The position numbers and the translations under genes were made by a program. Positions 1-5,720 of a stretch of DNA of 7,308 bases are shown one piece after another; position 1 is the first letter of the stretch, and each line of letters begins with the position of its first letter. Source of the DNA: JASFEQ01 sp050122535 (GTDB taxonomy: Bacteria > Desulfobacterota > DSM-4660 > Desulfatiglandales > HGW-15). A model generated the notes under the pieces. It was not told the origin of the DNA, did no database searches, and was given only the letters and a program-made list of their open reading frames with translations. The stretch is from positions 1 through 7,308 of the forward strand of contig JASFIT010000238.1 of the NCBI GenBank assembly GCA_050122535.1. The letters run 5' to 3'.

Positions 1-911
1 TACATGGGGTATCTCGCATCACGGCACGGGTGGTAGGCAGAACCTACTTTGCAAATCGACTCGTGGCTGTGGTTGGCATTGACAGAGAGTCCCTTTTCGC
101 CCTCAAACCGCTGGTGCACGGAACCCTTCCAGATACTCGAGGGGAGGTTCTTGTGGGTCCGAGTATTGCCGAGGAGTTTGCCGTTGAACCTGGTATTCGT
201 TTTACACTGGCCTTGAATAATCGCAAGGTGTTTAAGAGCGTCGGAACACTTTCCCCCACCTGCTTATGGGGTTCTGATGTGTTGATTATGCATCTTAAGG
301 ATGCGAATGAGTTTTTCAGGATAAAAGGTGACGCGAGCCAACTACTACTCTATACCTCTCCCCCAAAAATTCCCCTTGTGAAAAAATCTCTTTCCGATTT
401 GACGGGGCAGGGAAACCCGTCGTTAACCGGTATTCAAATACAGAACCGTGCCCACATTGAAGAGAGGCTTAGGTGTGGATATGGATACGCGGGGGGAGTT
501 TTTACTGTTCTTTTTGTTATTGGCACAGCCTTGGCCGTTTCGGCCTTTCTCGTCAGCTCTGGCTTTGGCCTGAAAGAGCTGGACAAGGAGATTGGCGTGC
601 TGAAGGCCGTGGGGTGGAGGACCTGGGAGGTCCTTGAAAAGGTTGTATGGGAAAATCTATTGATCAGTCTGACGGCCGTTTCCCTCTCTATTCTTCTGTC
701 CATGGTCTGGATAAAGGGGCTCAATGGCATCCTGATTGCCCAGTTCTACGTGGCCGAGGTAGGTCTGATCCCCCATTTGGACATCCCCTCCAGATACCTT
801 CCATCTCACGGTGTCTTTTACCTGATCTTTGCCCTAGGTGTGACATTAATAGGAAGCCTATTTTCCACATGGAGAAAAGCACGTATCACACCCACCGAGT
901 TGATGAGGTAA
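1..911 (+). CDS. FtsX/MacB-family ABC transporter permease, 5'-truncated by window
   Basis: This is the C-terminal part of an inner-membrane permease of the FtsX/LolC/MacB type. The frame is open to the window edge (first full codon at 3), and the residues before the GTG at 30 read smoothly into the domain (GVSRITAR-VVGRTYF), so that GTG is probably not the true start. Counting from GTG 30, residues 1-150 form a periplasmic MacB_PCD-like domain with an ARVVGRTYF...VVGID pattern. Hydrophobic segments follow at about 155-178, 209-228 and 261-279. Between the first two lies the hallmark FtsX coupling region, KEIGVLKAVGWRTWEVLEKVVWEN (188-209 area), which docks the ATPase. The family has four membrane helices; the first must lie upstream. 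The ATPase gene at 1079 is the obvious partner. Members of this class export substrates or transmit mechanical force rather than import. The substrate is unknown. Family assignment is firm. Confidence 0.9.
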   Translation, partial: HGVSRITARVVGRTYFANRLVAVVGIDRESLFALKPLVHGTLPDTRGEVLVGPSIAEEFAVEPGIRFTLALNNRKVFKSVGTLSPTCLWGSDVLIMHLKDANEFFRIKGDASQLLLYTSPPKIPLVKKSLSDLTGQGNPSLTGIQIQNRAHIEERLRCGYGYAGGVFTVLFVIGTALAVSAFLVSSGFGLKELDKEIGVLKAVGWRTWEVLEKVVWENLLISLTAVSLSILLSMVWIKGLNGILIAQFYVAEVGLIPHLDIPSRYLPSHGVFYLIFALGVTLIGSLFSTWRKARITPTELMR

Positions 912-989
912 GGCAATGCGTAAGGACCTGCATAATACTCTAACGAGGCTTCTTTGCCTATCAGGATTTATGATTCCCATGTCAGATAA

Positions 990-1021
990 GGGACGATGGG
1001 ACGGAGGGACGAAGGGACGGC
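990..1021. repeat. Four tandem 8-bp GGGACG-type units
   Basis: Four units begin at 990, 998, 1006 and 1014 with exact 8-bp spacing: GGGACGAT, GGGACGGA, GGGACGAA, GGGACGGC. The invariant core is GGGACG and the last two bases vary. The array lies in the 167-bp gap between the permease and ATPase genes and supplies the 5' arm of the hairpin described separately. A degenerate relative occurs at 5655-5673. Confidence 0.85.
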
Positions 1022-1056
1022 GCAGTTTGGTACTCTCCCGTTCCCCCGTTTCTCCG
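1002..1056 (+). repeat. Long imperfect inverted repeat (hairpin) upstream of the ATPase gene
   Basis: The 5' arm CGGAGGGACGAAGGGACGG (1002-1020) can pair with the 3' arm CCGTTCCCCCGTTTCTCCG (1038-1056) around a 17-nt loop. Compared base by base over 19 positions there are 14 Watson-Crick pairs, 3 G-U pairs and 2 A-C mismatches. It ends 7 nt before the Shine-Dalgarno of the ATPase gene. No U-tract follows, so it does not look like a classical intrinsic terminator. It could be a REP-like or MITE-like dispersed element, or an mRNA structure that tunes expression of the downstream genes. The pairing is seen directly; any role is inferred. Confidence 0.7.
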
Positions 1057-1063
1057 AAACTCT

Positions 1064-1071
1064 AGGAGGGG
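1064..1071 (+). promoter_or_regulatory. Strong ribosome binding site for the ABC ATPase
   Basis: AGGAGGGG lies 7 nt before the GTG at 1079 (9 nt from the AGGAGG core). This supports the GTG start over the in-frame ATG at 1094, which has no comparable site at the right distance. Confidence 0.8.
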
Positions 1072-1078
1072 AATTGAA

Positions 1079-1804
1079 GTGGAGCGAGGTGCTATGGGCC
1101 CCATCATAAAAACCGAGAATTTGTCCAAGTGGTACAACGTGGGCAAGACCGACGAAGTCCGTGCGATAGAGGATATTAGTCTGGAGGCTCAAGAGAATCA
1201 GACAGTCGTCCTATATGGCCCTTCAGGCTCAGGCAAGACGACGCTTCTTAGCCTCATGGGAACCATCGATCGCCCCACAGGGGGCAAGATCTATTTGAAA
1301 GGTCGAGATGTGACTCAATTTTCTGACCTTGAGCTTTCTCGGATCAGGCGCGAAACGATCGGGTTCGTCTTTCAGAGTTTTAACCTCTTCGCCGGCTTTT
1401 CCGCATGGGAGAACGTGTCCTATCCCCTCGTACCCATGGGCGTCCATGTGAGAAAGAGGTTTGAGCGAGCCGAGACTCTGTTAGAGAGACTGGGGTTGGG
1501 GGATCGACTTCACCATTCGCCTGAAGAGCTGAGCGGAGGCGAACAACAGCGGGTCGCCATTGCGAGAGCCCTTGTCAATGATCCACAGATTTTGATCGCA
1601 GATGAGCCCACGTCCAATATTGATGCAGATTCCATTGAGCGACTCCTTGAAATCCTTGCTGAGTTGAAAAAAGAGGGCAAAACACTCATCATCTCCTCCC
1701 ACGATCCCGTGTTCAAGAGGCAGGGAGACGTGCTCTTTAACCTTGATCGTGGCAAGCTTGAAGGAATCACCTATCAGAGAAATAAAGGAGAAGAAGAGGA
1801 ATGA
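1079..1804 (+). CDS. LolD/MacB-type ABC transporter ATP-binding protein
   Basis: A 241-residue cytoplasmic ATPase that powers the FtsX-type permease encoded just upstream. Every motif of a working nucleotide-binding domain is present: Walker A GPSGSGKT (47-54), Q-loop glutamine 99 in VFQSFNL, signature LSGGE (151-155), Walker B ILIADEP with catalytic Glu176 (171-177), a D-loop (SNID) and the H-loop His208. The short linker after the Q-loop and the overall length are typical of the LolD/MacB/FtsE group. The GTG start is chosen for its strong Shine-Dalgarno; ATG 1094 (five codons in) is the alternative. The stop overlaps the next start as ATGA, which indicates translational coupling with the membrane protein. 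The acidic C-terminus (GEEEE) is a minor oddity partly shaped by that junction and its embedded SD-like GAGGA. Nothing identifies the cargo. Confidence 0.95.
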   Translation: MERGAMGPIIKTENLSKWYNVGKTDEVRAIEDISLEAQENQTVVLYGPSGSGKTTLLSLMGTIDRPTGGKIYLKGRDVTQFSDLELSRIRRETIGFVFQSFNLFAGFSAWENVSYPLVPMGVHVRKRFERAETLLERLGLGDRLHHSPEELSGGEQQRVAIARALVNDPQILIADEPTSNIDADSIERLLEILAELKKEGKTLIISSHDPVFKRQGDVLFNLDRGKLEGITYQRNKGEEEE

Positions 1805-2820
1805 TCCTCAATGTTTTTAGTATTACAGAAACGTTCATAGGGCTCATATCCTTGATACTGATGGGATGGGCAGGCATCCTTTCCCTCAGTCTTGCCTTGC
1901 GATGGAAACGCGCTTCAACCGTTGAGGAAAAATCTGAGGTGGAGAAGAGGTCACATCTTGTCCTGCTGGTGGCTGCGGTTGTACTAGGGATCCGACTTGT
2001 CAACTGGCCTCTGTTCTACGCGACCCTTCAGAGTTTTGTTCCGGATATCGATGGGGCCATGTGCATCTTTGGTGTAACCCAAGTGAAGCGTGTGCTGACA
2101 GGGATTTCTGAAATCATAAAACCCATCGCATTTTTCCTCGTCGGTGCCTGGCTCCTCATACATATCCTTGATCAGAAGACGGAGACCTCTCCATTGATGG
2201 GCAGGAAACTCTTCTTCCTGAGTGCTACTGCCGTCGTTGTGGTTGCAGAGAGCCTATTGGATGTGGTGCTCATGCTGCAAATCGCCCCCGGGACCCTGGT
2301 CTCGTGCTGCACAACGGTCACTGATATCCTGGATAGACCAACCAGGCTGGTTCCTCAGTCGACTCTAGGCACAGGATATGGGTCCATCTTAGGTTGCGGA
2401 TACTATGTAAGCAACATACTTCTGATATTGATCCTTGCAGTCTTTATGTGGCGTCTAAAACCTCAGTCCTACGCCAAGTGGCAAAGGCCCGTATTGGGAT
2501 GTTTGTTTTTATTTGCAATTCTCAACGGGGCGCTTTTTCTCCTCACCCAAATAGAGGTTCACGCACCCAAGATCATGGGCCTTCCCTTTCATCATTGCCT
2601 CTATTGTCTCTGGCAATATGTGCCCGATTCGATCCTTATGTATCTCTTTTTCGTTCTGGGCACTTCCGCAGTGGGTTGGGCCTTTCTCTTGGATCTGATA
2701 GGCAGGACCGGAGAAACCAAAGATCTCCTCCATAAACATATCAAAATGCTCTACGGATTCGCCGTATTTTGCTTTGCGGCTTCCATGGTTATGAACTCGG
2801 TCCATCTGGTTGCTGCATAA
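1801..2820 (+). CDS. Polytopic membrane protein with Cys/His motifs in predicted periplasmic loops; family not recognised
   Basis: A 339-residue protein that I do not recognise. It starts at an ATG overlapping the ATPase stop, so it is translationally coupled to it. About eight hydrophobic segments are visible: 11-33, 52-76, 106-122, 136-158, 203-217, 231-250, 277-298 and 316-336. Positively charged loops (RWKRAS...EKR at 34-51, DQKTETSPLMGRK at 124-136, WRLKPQSYAKWQR at 217-229, GRTGETKDLLHKHIK at 301-315) predict N- and C-termini outside. On that topology the other loops face the periplasm, and they hold the notable residues: DGAMCIFGVTQ with Cys88, SCC with Cys169-170, GCG with Cys199, and HHCLYC with His264, His265, Cys266 and Cys269. 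Cys234 and Cys324 lie in helices. The motifs suggest metal or thiol chemistry. The next gene encodes a NosL-like domain, which fits. A VKOR-like or metal-relay role is possible but unproven. Confidence 0.85.
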   Translation: MILNVFSITETFIGLISLILMGWAGILSLSLALRWKRASTVEEKSEVEKRSHLVLLVAAVVLGIRLVNWPLFYATLQSFVPDIDGAMCIFGVTQVKRVLTGISEIIKPIAFFLVGAWLLIHILDQKTETSPLMGRKLFFLSATAVVVVAESLLDVVLMLQIAPGTLVSCCTTVTDILDRPTRLVPQSTLGTGYGSILGCGYYVSNILLILILAVFMWRLKPQSYAKWQRPVLGCLFLFAILNGALFLLTQIEVHAPKIMGLPFHHCLYCLWQYVPDSILMYLFFVLGTSAVGWAFLLDLIGRTGETKDLLHKHIKMLYGFAVFCFAASMVMNSVHLVAA

Positions 2821-2823
2821 AAC

Positions 2824-2827
2824 AGGA
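2824..2827 (+). promoter_or_regulatory. Ribosome binding site deciding the start at 2834
   Basis: AGGA sits 6 nt before ATG 2834. The longer frame opening at TTG 2810 would lie inside the end of the previous gene and lacks a better site, so ATG 2834 is preferred. Confidence 0.65.
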
Positions 2828-2833
2828 AAAAGT

Positions 2834-4213
2834 ATGCCAAAGAGAAAACGACTCATCGTAATCTTCATTGCTCTCGTGGCTGTCGCCCTCCTTGCTCTCC
2901 TGGGGGGTATCCTCGGCAAGAAGACCACAAGGATAGGTAAGGAGGGTCGCCAGGTGAAGGTCCAGAGGTGCGCCTATGACGGAACAAAGCTGCGACCCAT
3001 TTACCAGGTGGACGCGTTCCTTTATGATGGATCACCCGCCAGTTTTTGCTCCATTTACTGCGCCACCCGGTGGTTCAAAGAAAATAAGGACAAAGTTGTT
3101 TACTTCACGGTGGTGGATGAGATCACCGGTGAGAGGTTCGATTCCACGCTCGGGTATTTCGTAGAAAGCGATGTGATCACGATTCCTGAAGTTAAAAATC
3201 GAGTCCACGCTTTTGCGAGCAAGGAGGATGCGTTGACACACGCAAAGCAGTACAAAGGCAAGCTGGTAGAAAACCCGTTTGGAAGGGAGTTTGTTGTACC
3301 CAAAGCGGCCCGGTTTGGCAAACTAAGCGTTGGTGCCCCCCCTTTACCCGACTCCGTACCCCTCAGGTTGGCCATATTTAGGCCCATATTCAAGGAAAAC
3401 AGGCTGGAAGTAAATGTGATCCCGTTTAAGGGAGAGGAAGCGGGTAAGGAGTTGCTGGCAGAGGGATCCGTAGATGGGATTATATGTGACTTGCCCAGCG
3501 GGCTTCTTCTGGCCAAAGGCAATCCAAGCGTAAGAATCATTAAGAACGTCTTAAGGGCGAACCCTTACAGAGCCCTTTTCGCTTTAGTGGCTGGGCCAAA
3601 GGTTGAATATGGGCGTTTTGCCCAAGAGGATGGACAGAGCATAGCCCTTCCCAAAGGAGTTGGGTTCCGATTCTACGCAGAACATTACCTCAAAAGCATG
3701 GACATGCGTATTGATAAAGTCATTATACGAGAGGTGGAAGGCCTTGCCGAGGCCTGGGACTTGCTCAATAGAGGGGAAGTATCAGCCGCTGTTTTACGAA
3801 CGCCTTATACAGAAATGGCTCTTGCAAAGGGCATGACTTTTCTGGCAGACGACCGGAGTCTTCCCTGGATGAGCGTATTGGTCCTCAAGCAATCGGTCAT
3901 TGAGAAAGATTTTGAGGTCATCAAGAGATTCATTTTTGGCCTAGAACAGTCCGTGTTGGCATTAAATCTGAAACCTGATGAGTCTCGTGCACTTCTTGAG
4001 GAACAGGGGGGCATTCCCAAAGAGGGTCGGAAGGGGTTCCCAATGCCGATTTTCGAAGGAGCCAACGCCCCTTCTCAGGATGAGATAGCCCCGATCCTTG
4101 GATGGCTTGCGGAGAAGGGGCTGCTGAGCCAAGAAACCGCCTATCAGGATCTTATCAATTCCCAGTTTCTTCCAAACCCAGACGATGTGGGCCTCGCCTT
4201 TTGCTGCCGCTGA
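2834..4213 (+). CDS. Membrane-anchored NosL/TRASH-like domain fused to an NMT1/THI5-like periplasmic binding domain
   Basis: This 459-residue protein (from ATG 2834) has a basic start and one hydrophobic segment (about 7-27, no clear lipobox), so it is exported or anchored facing the periplasm. Residues 42-148 resemble NosL, a copper chaperone for nitrous oxide reductase. They include Cys46 (RCAYDG), FCSIYC with Cys72 and Cys76, WFKENKDKVVYF, DEITGERFDS and HAFASKEDALTHAKQYKGK. The Cys46-x25-Cys72-x3-Cys76 pattern also recalls TRASH/YHS metal domains. The usual NosL Cys-x-Met is not present. From about 162 the sequence follows a type-2 solute-binding domain of the NMT1/THI5 (SsuA/TauA-like) group: KLSVGAPPLPDSVPL, FKENRLEVNVIPFKG, LLAEGSVDGIICDLPSGLLL, then ALPKGVGFRFYAEHYL and LNRGEVSAAVLRTPY. 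It ends in a vicinal Cys457-Cys458 (AFCCR). NosL and binding-protein domains are normally separate. Ligand and metal are unknown. Confidence 0.85.
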   Translation: MPKRKRLIVIFIALVAVALLALLGGILGKKTTRIGKEGRQVKVQRCAYDGTKLRPIYQVDAFLYDGSPASFCSIYCATRWFKENKDKVVYFTVVDEITGERFDSTLGYFVESDVITIPEVKNRVHAFASKEDALTHAKQYKGKLVENPFGREFVVPKAARFGKLSVGAPPLPDSVPLRLAIFRPIFKENRLEVNVIPFKGEEAGKELLAEGSVDGIICDLPSGLLLAKGNPSVRIIKNVLRANPYRALFALVAGPKVEYGRFAQEDGQSIALPKGVGFRFYAEHYLKSMDMRIDKVIIREVEGLAEAWDLLNRGEVSAAVLRTPYTEMALAKGMTFLADDRSLPWMSVLVLKQSVIEKDFEVIKRFIFGLEQSVLALNLKPDESRALLEEQGGIPKEGRKGFPMPIFEGANAPSQDEIAPILGWLAEKGLLSQETAYQDLINSQFLPNPDDVGLAFCCR

Positions 4214-4225
4214 ATCAAGAAAAAC

Positions 4226-4261
4226 TCCCTTCACAAAATCCGGAAATCAGTCTATAAGGGA
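4226..4261 (+). promoter_or_regulatory. Ribosome binding site of the HEAT gene with possible pairing partner
   Basis: AAGGGA (4256-4261) lies 6 nt before ATG 4268. A perfect 6-base complement, TCCCTT, occurs at 4226-4231, so the two could pair across a 24-nt loop and mask the site. The stem is short and could be chance. The 54-bp gap between the genes shows no terminator. Confidence 0.3.
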
Positions 4262-4267
4262 TTGAAC

Positions 4268-5635
4268 ATGTCAATCCAATTTTTTAGGAAGTCAATGGAC
4301 ATGAAGCGCTTGCTTGTATGGATTTTCGGGTCGGGACTTCTATTCCTTTTGCTGGTGGAACTGGGTTCATGGGTGTTCGCAAGCAAGCTTGATGCTTCTC
4401 CAATGTCCTTGGAAGAGCAGTGTGTGGGGATCCTGAGGAAGGCTCTTCAGGACCCAGCACCCATGCATAAAATTTGGGCCCTGGAAGCCCTTGGAGAATT
4501 AGGGAGCAGAGAGACCGTCCCCTGGGTCGCTCAAGGCCTCAAGGATACCCACAGCACGGTGCGTTCTTATGCCGCCGAAGCACTGGGGCGAATTGGCGCG
4601 AGGGAATCCATTCCCCATCTCGCTACGGCCCTTCAGGACCCCCATTGGCATGTGAGAAGCCTGGCTGCACAGGCCCTGGGCAAGATACAGGATCAAGCAA
4701 CCATACCCTTCTTGATAGGGGTTTTGGGGGATCAGGACTGGCATGTTCGAATTTACTCTATCGAGGCTCTGGGGGAGTCGGGGGACATTACGGTCATCCC
4801 TGCCCTTAAAAGACAATTGGGCGATTCAGACCTTTTGGTTAGGGTCTATGCCGCTGAGGCCCTTGGCAAGCTGGGAGATCGATCGGGCATGCCTATTCTC
4901 CTTCAGGCACTCAAGGACCCCGACTGGGACGTGCGGAGATATGGGGCCGTACCCCTGGGGGAAATCCCATGCGACTGGGCACTTCCCCATTTGATTAAGA
5001 GCCTTGATGATCCAGACTGGTCTGTACGACTCAGTGTTGCGGTGGCCATGGGAAGGGTTGGTGATGAAGCGGCCGTTGCTCATCTGGGACTCCTTCTCTC
5101 TGACGAGGAAGAGGCTGTGCGAGGTTATGCCGCTGAGGCCCTAGGCAGGATTGGAGGTAAAGGAGCGATCCCGTTTTTGGCCCAAGCCCTTCAGGACACT
5201 CAAGAAGTCGTACGTGGAAGAGCAGCTAAGGCCCTTGGGGATATCAGAGATTGGGCGGCGATCCCTTATCTAGTCAGGGCTCTGAAAGATTCCGACCCTA
5301 GAGTCCGGGCCCAAGCTGCCGCCTCATTGGGCCAGTTAGGTGATGAATCCGTATTGAACGTTTTGAGAAAAGGACTTGAAGATAAAGACAAGTCCGTTCG
5401 AGTTGAAGTGGCCAATGCGATGCTTAGGCTGGGTGACCATACAGGTGGAGCGACCCTTGAAAGGTCCCTTCAGGACGCGGATTGGCGAATCCGACTTCAA
5501 GTGATACAAGGTTTAGGAGATAGCACAAACGGTGTGGCCATCGGCCTTGCTGAAATGGCTCTAGGCGATCAAAACGCCAGAGTGCGGATCCAAGCATCTA
5601 AAACCATATTGTTACTTCAAAGAAGCCAGAAATAG
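4268..5635 (+). CDS. Exported or membrane-anchored HEAT-repeat protein (PBS-lyase HEAT-like)
   Basis: A 455-residue protein with one N-terminal hydrophobic segment (about 14-38 from ATG 4268). A VFA-SKLDA sequence after it could be a signal peptidase I site (cut after Ala38). The rest is an alpha solenoid of 13 HEAT-like repeats with the consensus L-x3-L-x-D-x3-x-VR-x2-AA-x-ALG-x-IG-x4-IP. The fold serves protein-protein binding; no catalytic motif is visible. The role is therefore probably scaffold or adaptor in the periplasm, perhaps for the neighbouring transporter and NosL fusion. The start is uncertain. ATG 4268 has AAGGGA six bases upstream. ATG 4295 has AGGA five bases upstream and gives a more typical signal peptide (MDMKRLLVWIF...). 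TTG 4262 abuts the SD and is unlikely. Phycobilisome lyase function is not implied. Confidence 0.9.
   Translation: MSIQFFRKSMDMKRLLVWIFGSGLLFLLLVELGSWVFASKLDASPMSLEEQCVGILRKALQDPAPMHKIWALEALGELGSRETVPWVAQGLKDTHSTVRSYAAEALGRIGARESIPHLATALQDPHWHVRSLAAQALGKIQDQATIPFLIGVLGDQDWHVRIYSIEALGESGDITVIPALKRQLGDSDLLVRVYAAEALGKLGDRSGMPILLQALKDPDWDVRRYGAVPLGEIPCDWALPHLIKSLDDPDWSVRLSVAVAMGRVGDEAAVAHLGLLLSDEEEAVRGYAAEALGRIGGKGAIPFLAQALQDTQEVVRGRAAKALGDIRDWAAIPYLVRALKDSDPRVRAQAAASLGQLGDESVLNVLRKGLEDKDKSVRVEVANAMLRLGDHTGGATLERSLQDADWRIRLQVIQGLGDSTNGVAIGLAEMALGDQNARVRIQASKTILLLQRSQK
4433..5632 (+). repeat. Thirteen in-phase 31-residue HEAT repeats (93-bp units)
   Basis: Units begin every 93 bp from 4433 to 5549 with no insertion or deletion; the thirteenth is 28 residues and ends the protein. 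Conserved positions are Leu1, Leu5, Asp7, Val12-Arg13, Ala16-Ala17 and Ala19-Leu20-Gly21. Typical units are VAQGLKDTHSTVRSYAAEAL and LLQALKDPDWDVRRYGAVPL (first 20 residues). Units 3, 4, 6, 7 and 12 carry Trp before the VR pair. Units 1, 6, 11, 12 and 13 are the least regular; unit 6 has a proline (AVPLGEIPCDW) where others have Glu-Ala. Confidence 0.9.
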
Positions 5636-5654
5636 TGGCGGAGATGAAATAGGT

Positions 5655-5673
5655 AAGGGAGCGATGGGACGAT
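5655..5673. repeat. Degenerate relative of the GGGACG repeat
   Basis: AAGGGAGCGATGGGACGAT resembles the upstream array start AAGGGACGATGGGACGGA (988-1005), differing by an inserted G in the first unit and by divergence at the end. It sits in the 85-bp gap between the HEAT gene and the dehydrogenase gene. No matching 3' arm is visible here. A short CGAT-AAA-ATCG palindrome (5670-5680) overlaps its end. Confidence 0.5.
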
Positions 5674-5699
5674 AAAATCGAGATCCTCCAGATGATAAG

Positions 5700-5717
5700 A
5701 GGAGGTGAAAGGAGAGG
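5700..5717 (+). promoter_or_regulatory. Doubled purine-rich ribosome binding site for the acyl-CoA dehydrogenase
   Basis: Two SD-like blocks precede ATG 5721: AGGAGGTG (5700-5707) is too far for normal use, whereas GGAG (5711-5714) is 6 nt away and is the likely site. CCTCC at 5685-5689 could pair with the first block. No convincing -35/-10 promoter is visible in the gap. Confidence 0.65.
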
Positions 5718-5720
5718 AAA

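Larger units (their letters stand above)
916..1065 (+). other. Short ORF (49 codons), possible gene remnant
   Basis: An ATG at 916, four bases after the permease stop and preceded by GAGG at 905-908, opens a 49-residue frame ending at TAG 1065. The first ~24 residues (MRKDLHNTLTRLLCLSGFMIP...) look weakly like a signal peptide, with basic residues then a hydrophobic stretch. The remainder is simply the GGGACG repeat and its hairpin arm read through as Arg/Gly/Ser-rich sequence. I see no recognisable domain. It may be a chance frame, or the start of a small exported-protein gene overwritten by the repeat. Low confidence that it is translated usefully. Confidence 0.15.

Noticed and set aside
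647..943. Plus-strand frame overlapping the permease end
   Set aside because: It runs out of frame through permease codons that encode clear membrane helices, and its translation is low in pattern and rich in Arg, Pro and Cys.
990..1021. CRISPR-like array
   Set aside because: The units are only 8 bp and contiguous, with no spacers and no cas genes nearby.
1002..1056. Intrinsic transcription terminator
   Set aside because: The stem is followed by gaaactctagg, with no U-tract, and lies directly before a same-strand SD and gene.
2810..2833. TTG start eight codons upstream for the NosL-like fusion
   Set aside because: ATG 2834 has an SD at good spacing and gives a normal basic-then-hydrophobic N-terminus.
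2509..2928. Minus-strand frame of 139 codons
   Set aside because: It lies opposite two well-supported plus-strand genes, and its translation has no domain or hydrophobic pattern. It is a shadow frame.
3100..3540. Minus-strand frame of 146 codons
   Set aside because: It is opposite the NosL-like fusion. Its Ser/Leu/Pro-rich translation is typical of an antisense shadow.
4262..4267. TTG start two codons upstream for the HEAT protein
   Set aside because: The SD AAGGGA directly abuts it, leaving no spacing for initiation; ATG 4268 or 4295 fits better.
4268..5635. Phycobilisome lyase
   Set aside because: Only the generic HEAT repeat is shared. No phycobiliprotein gene is present, and the protein has an N-terminal export or anchor segment.
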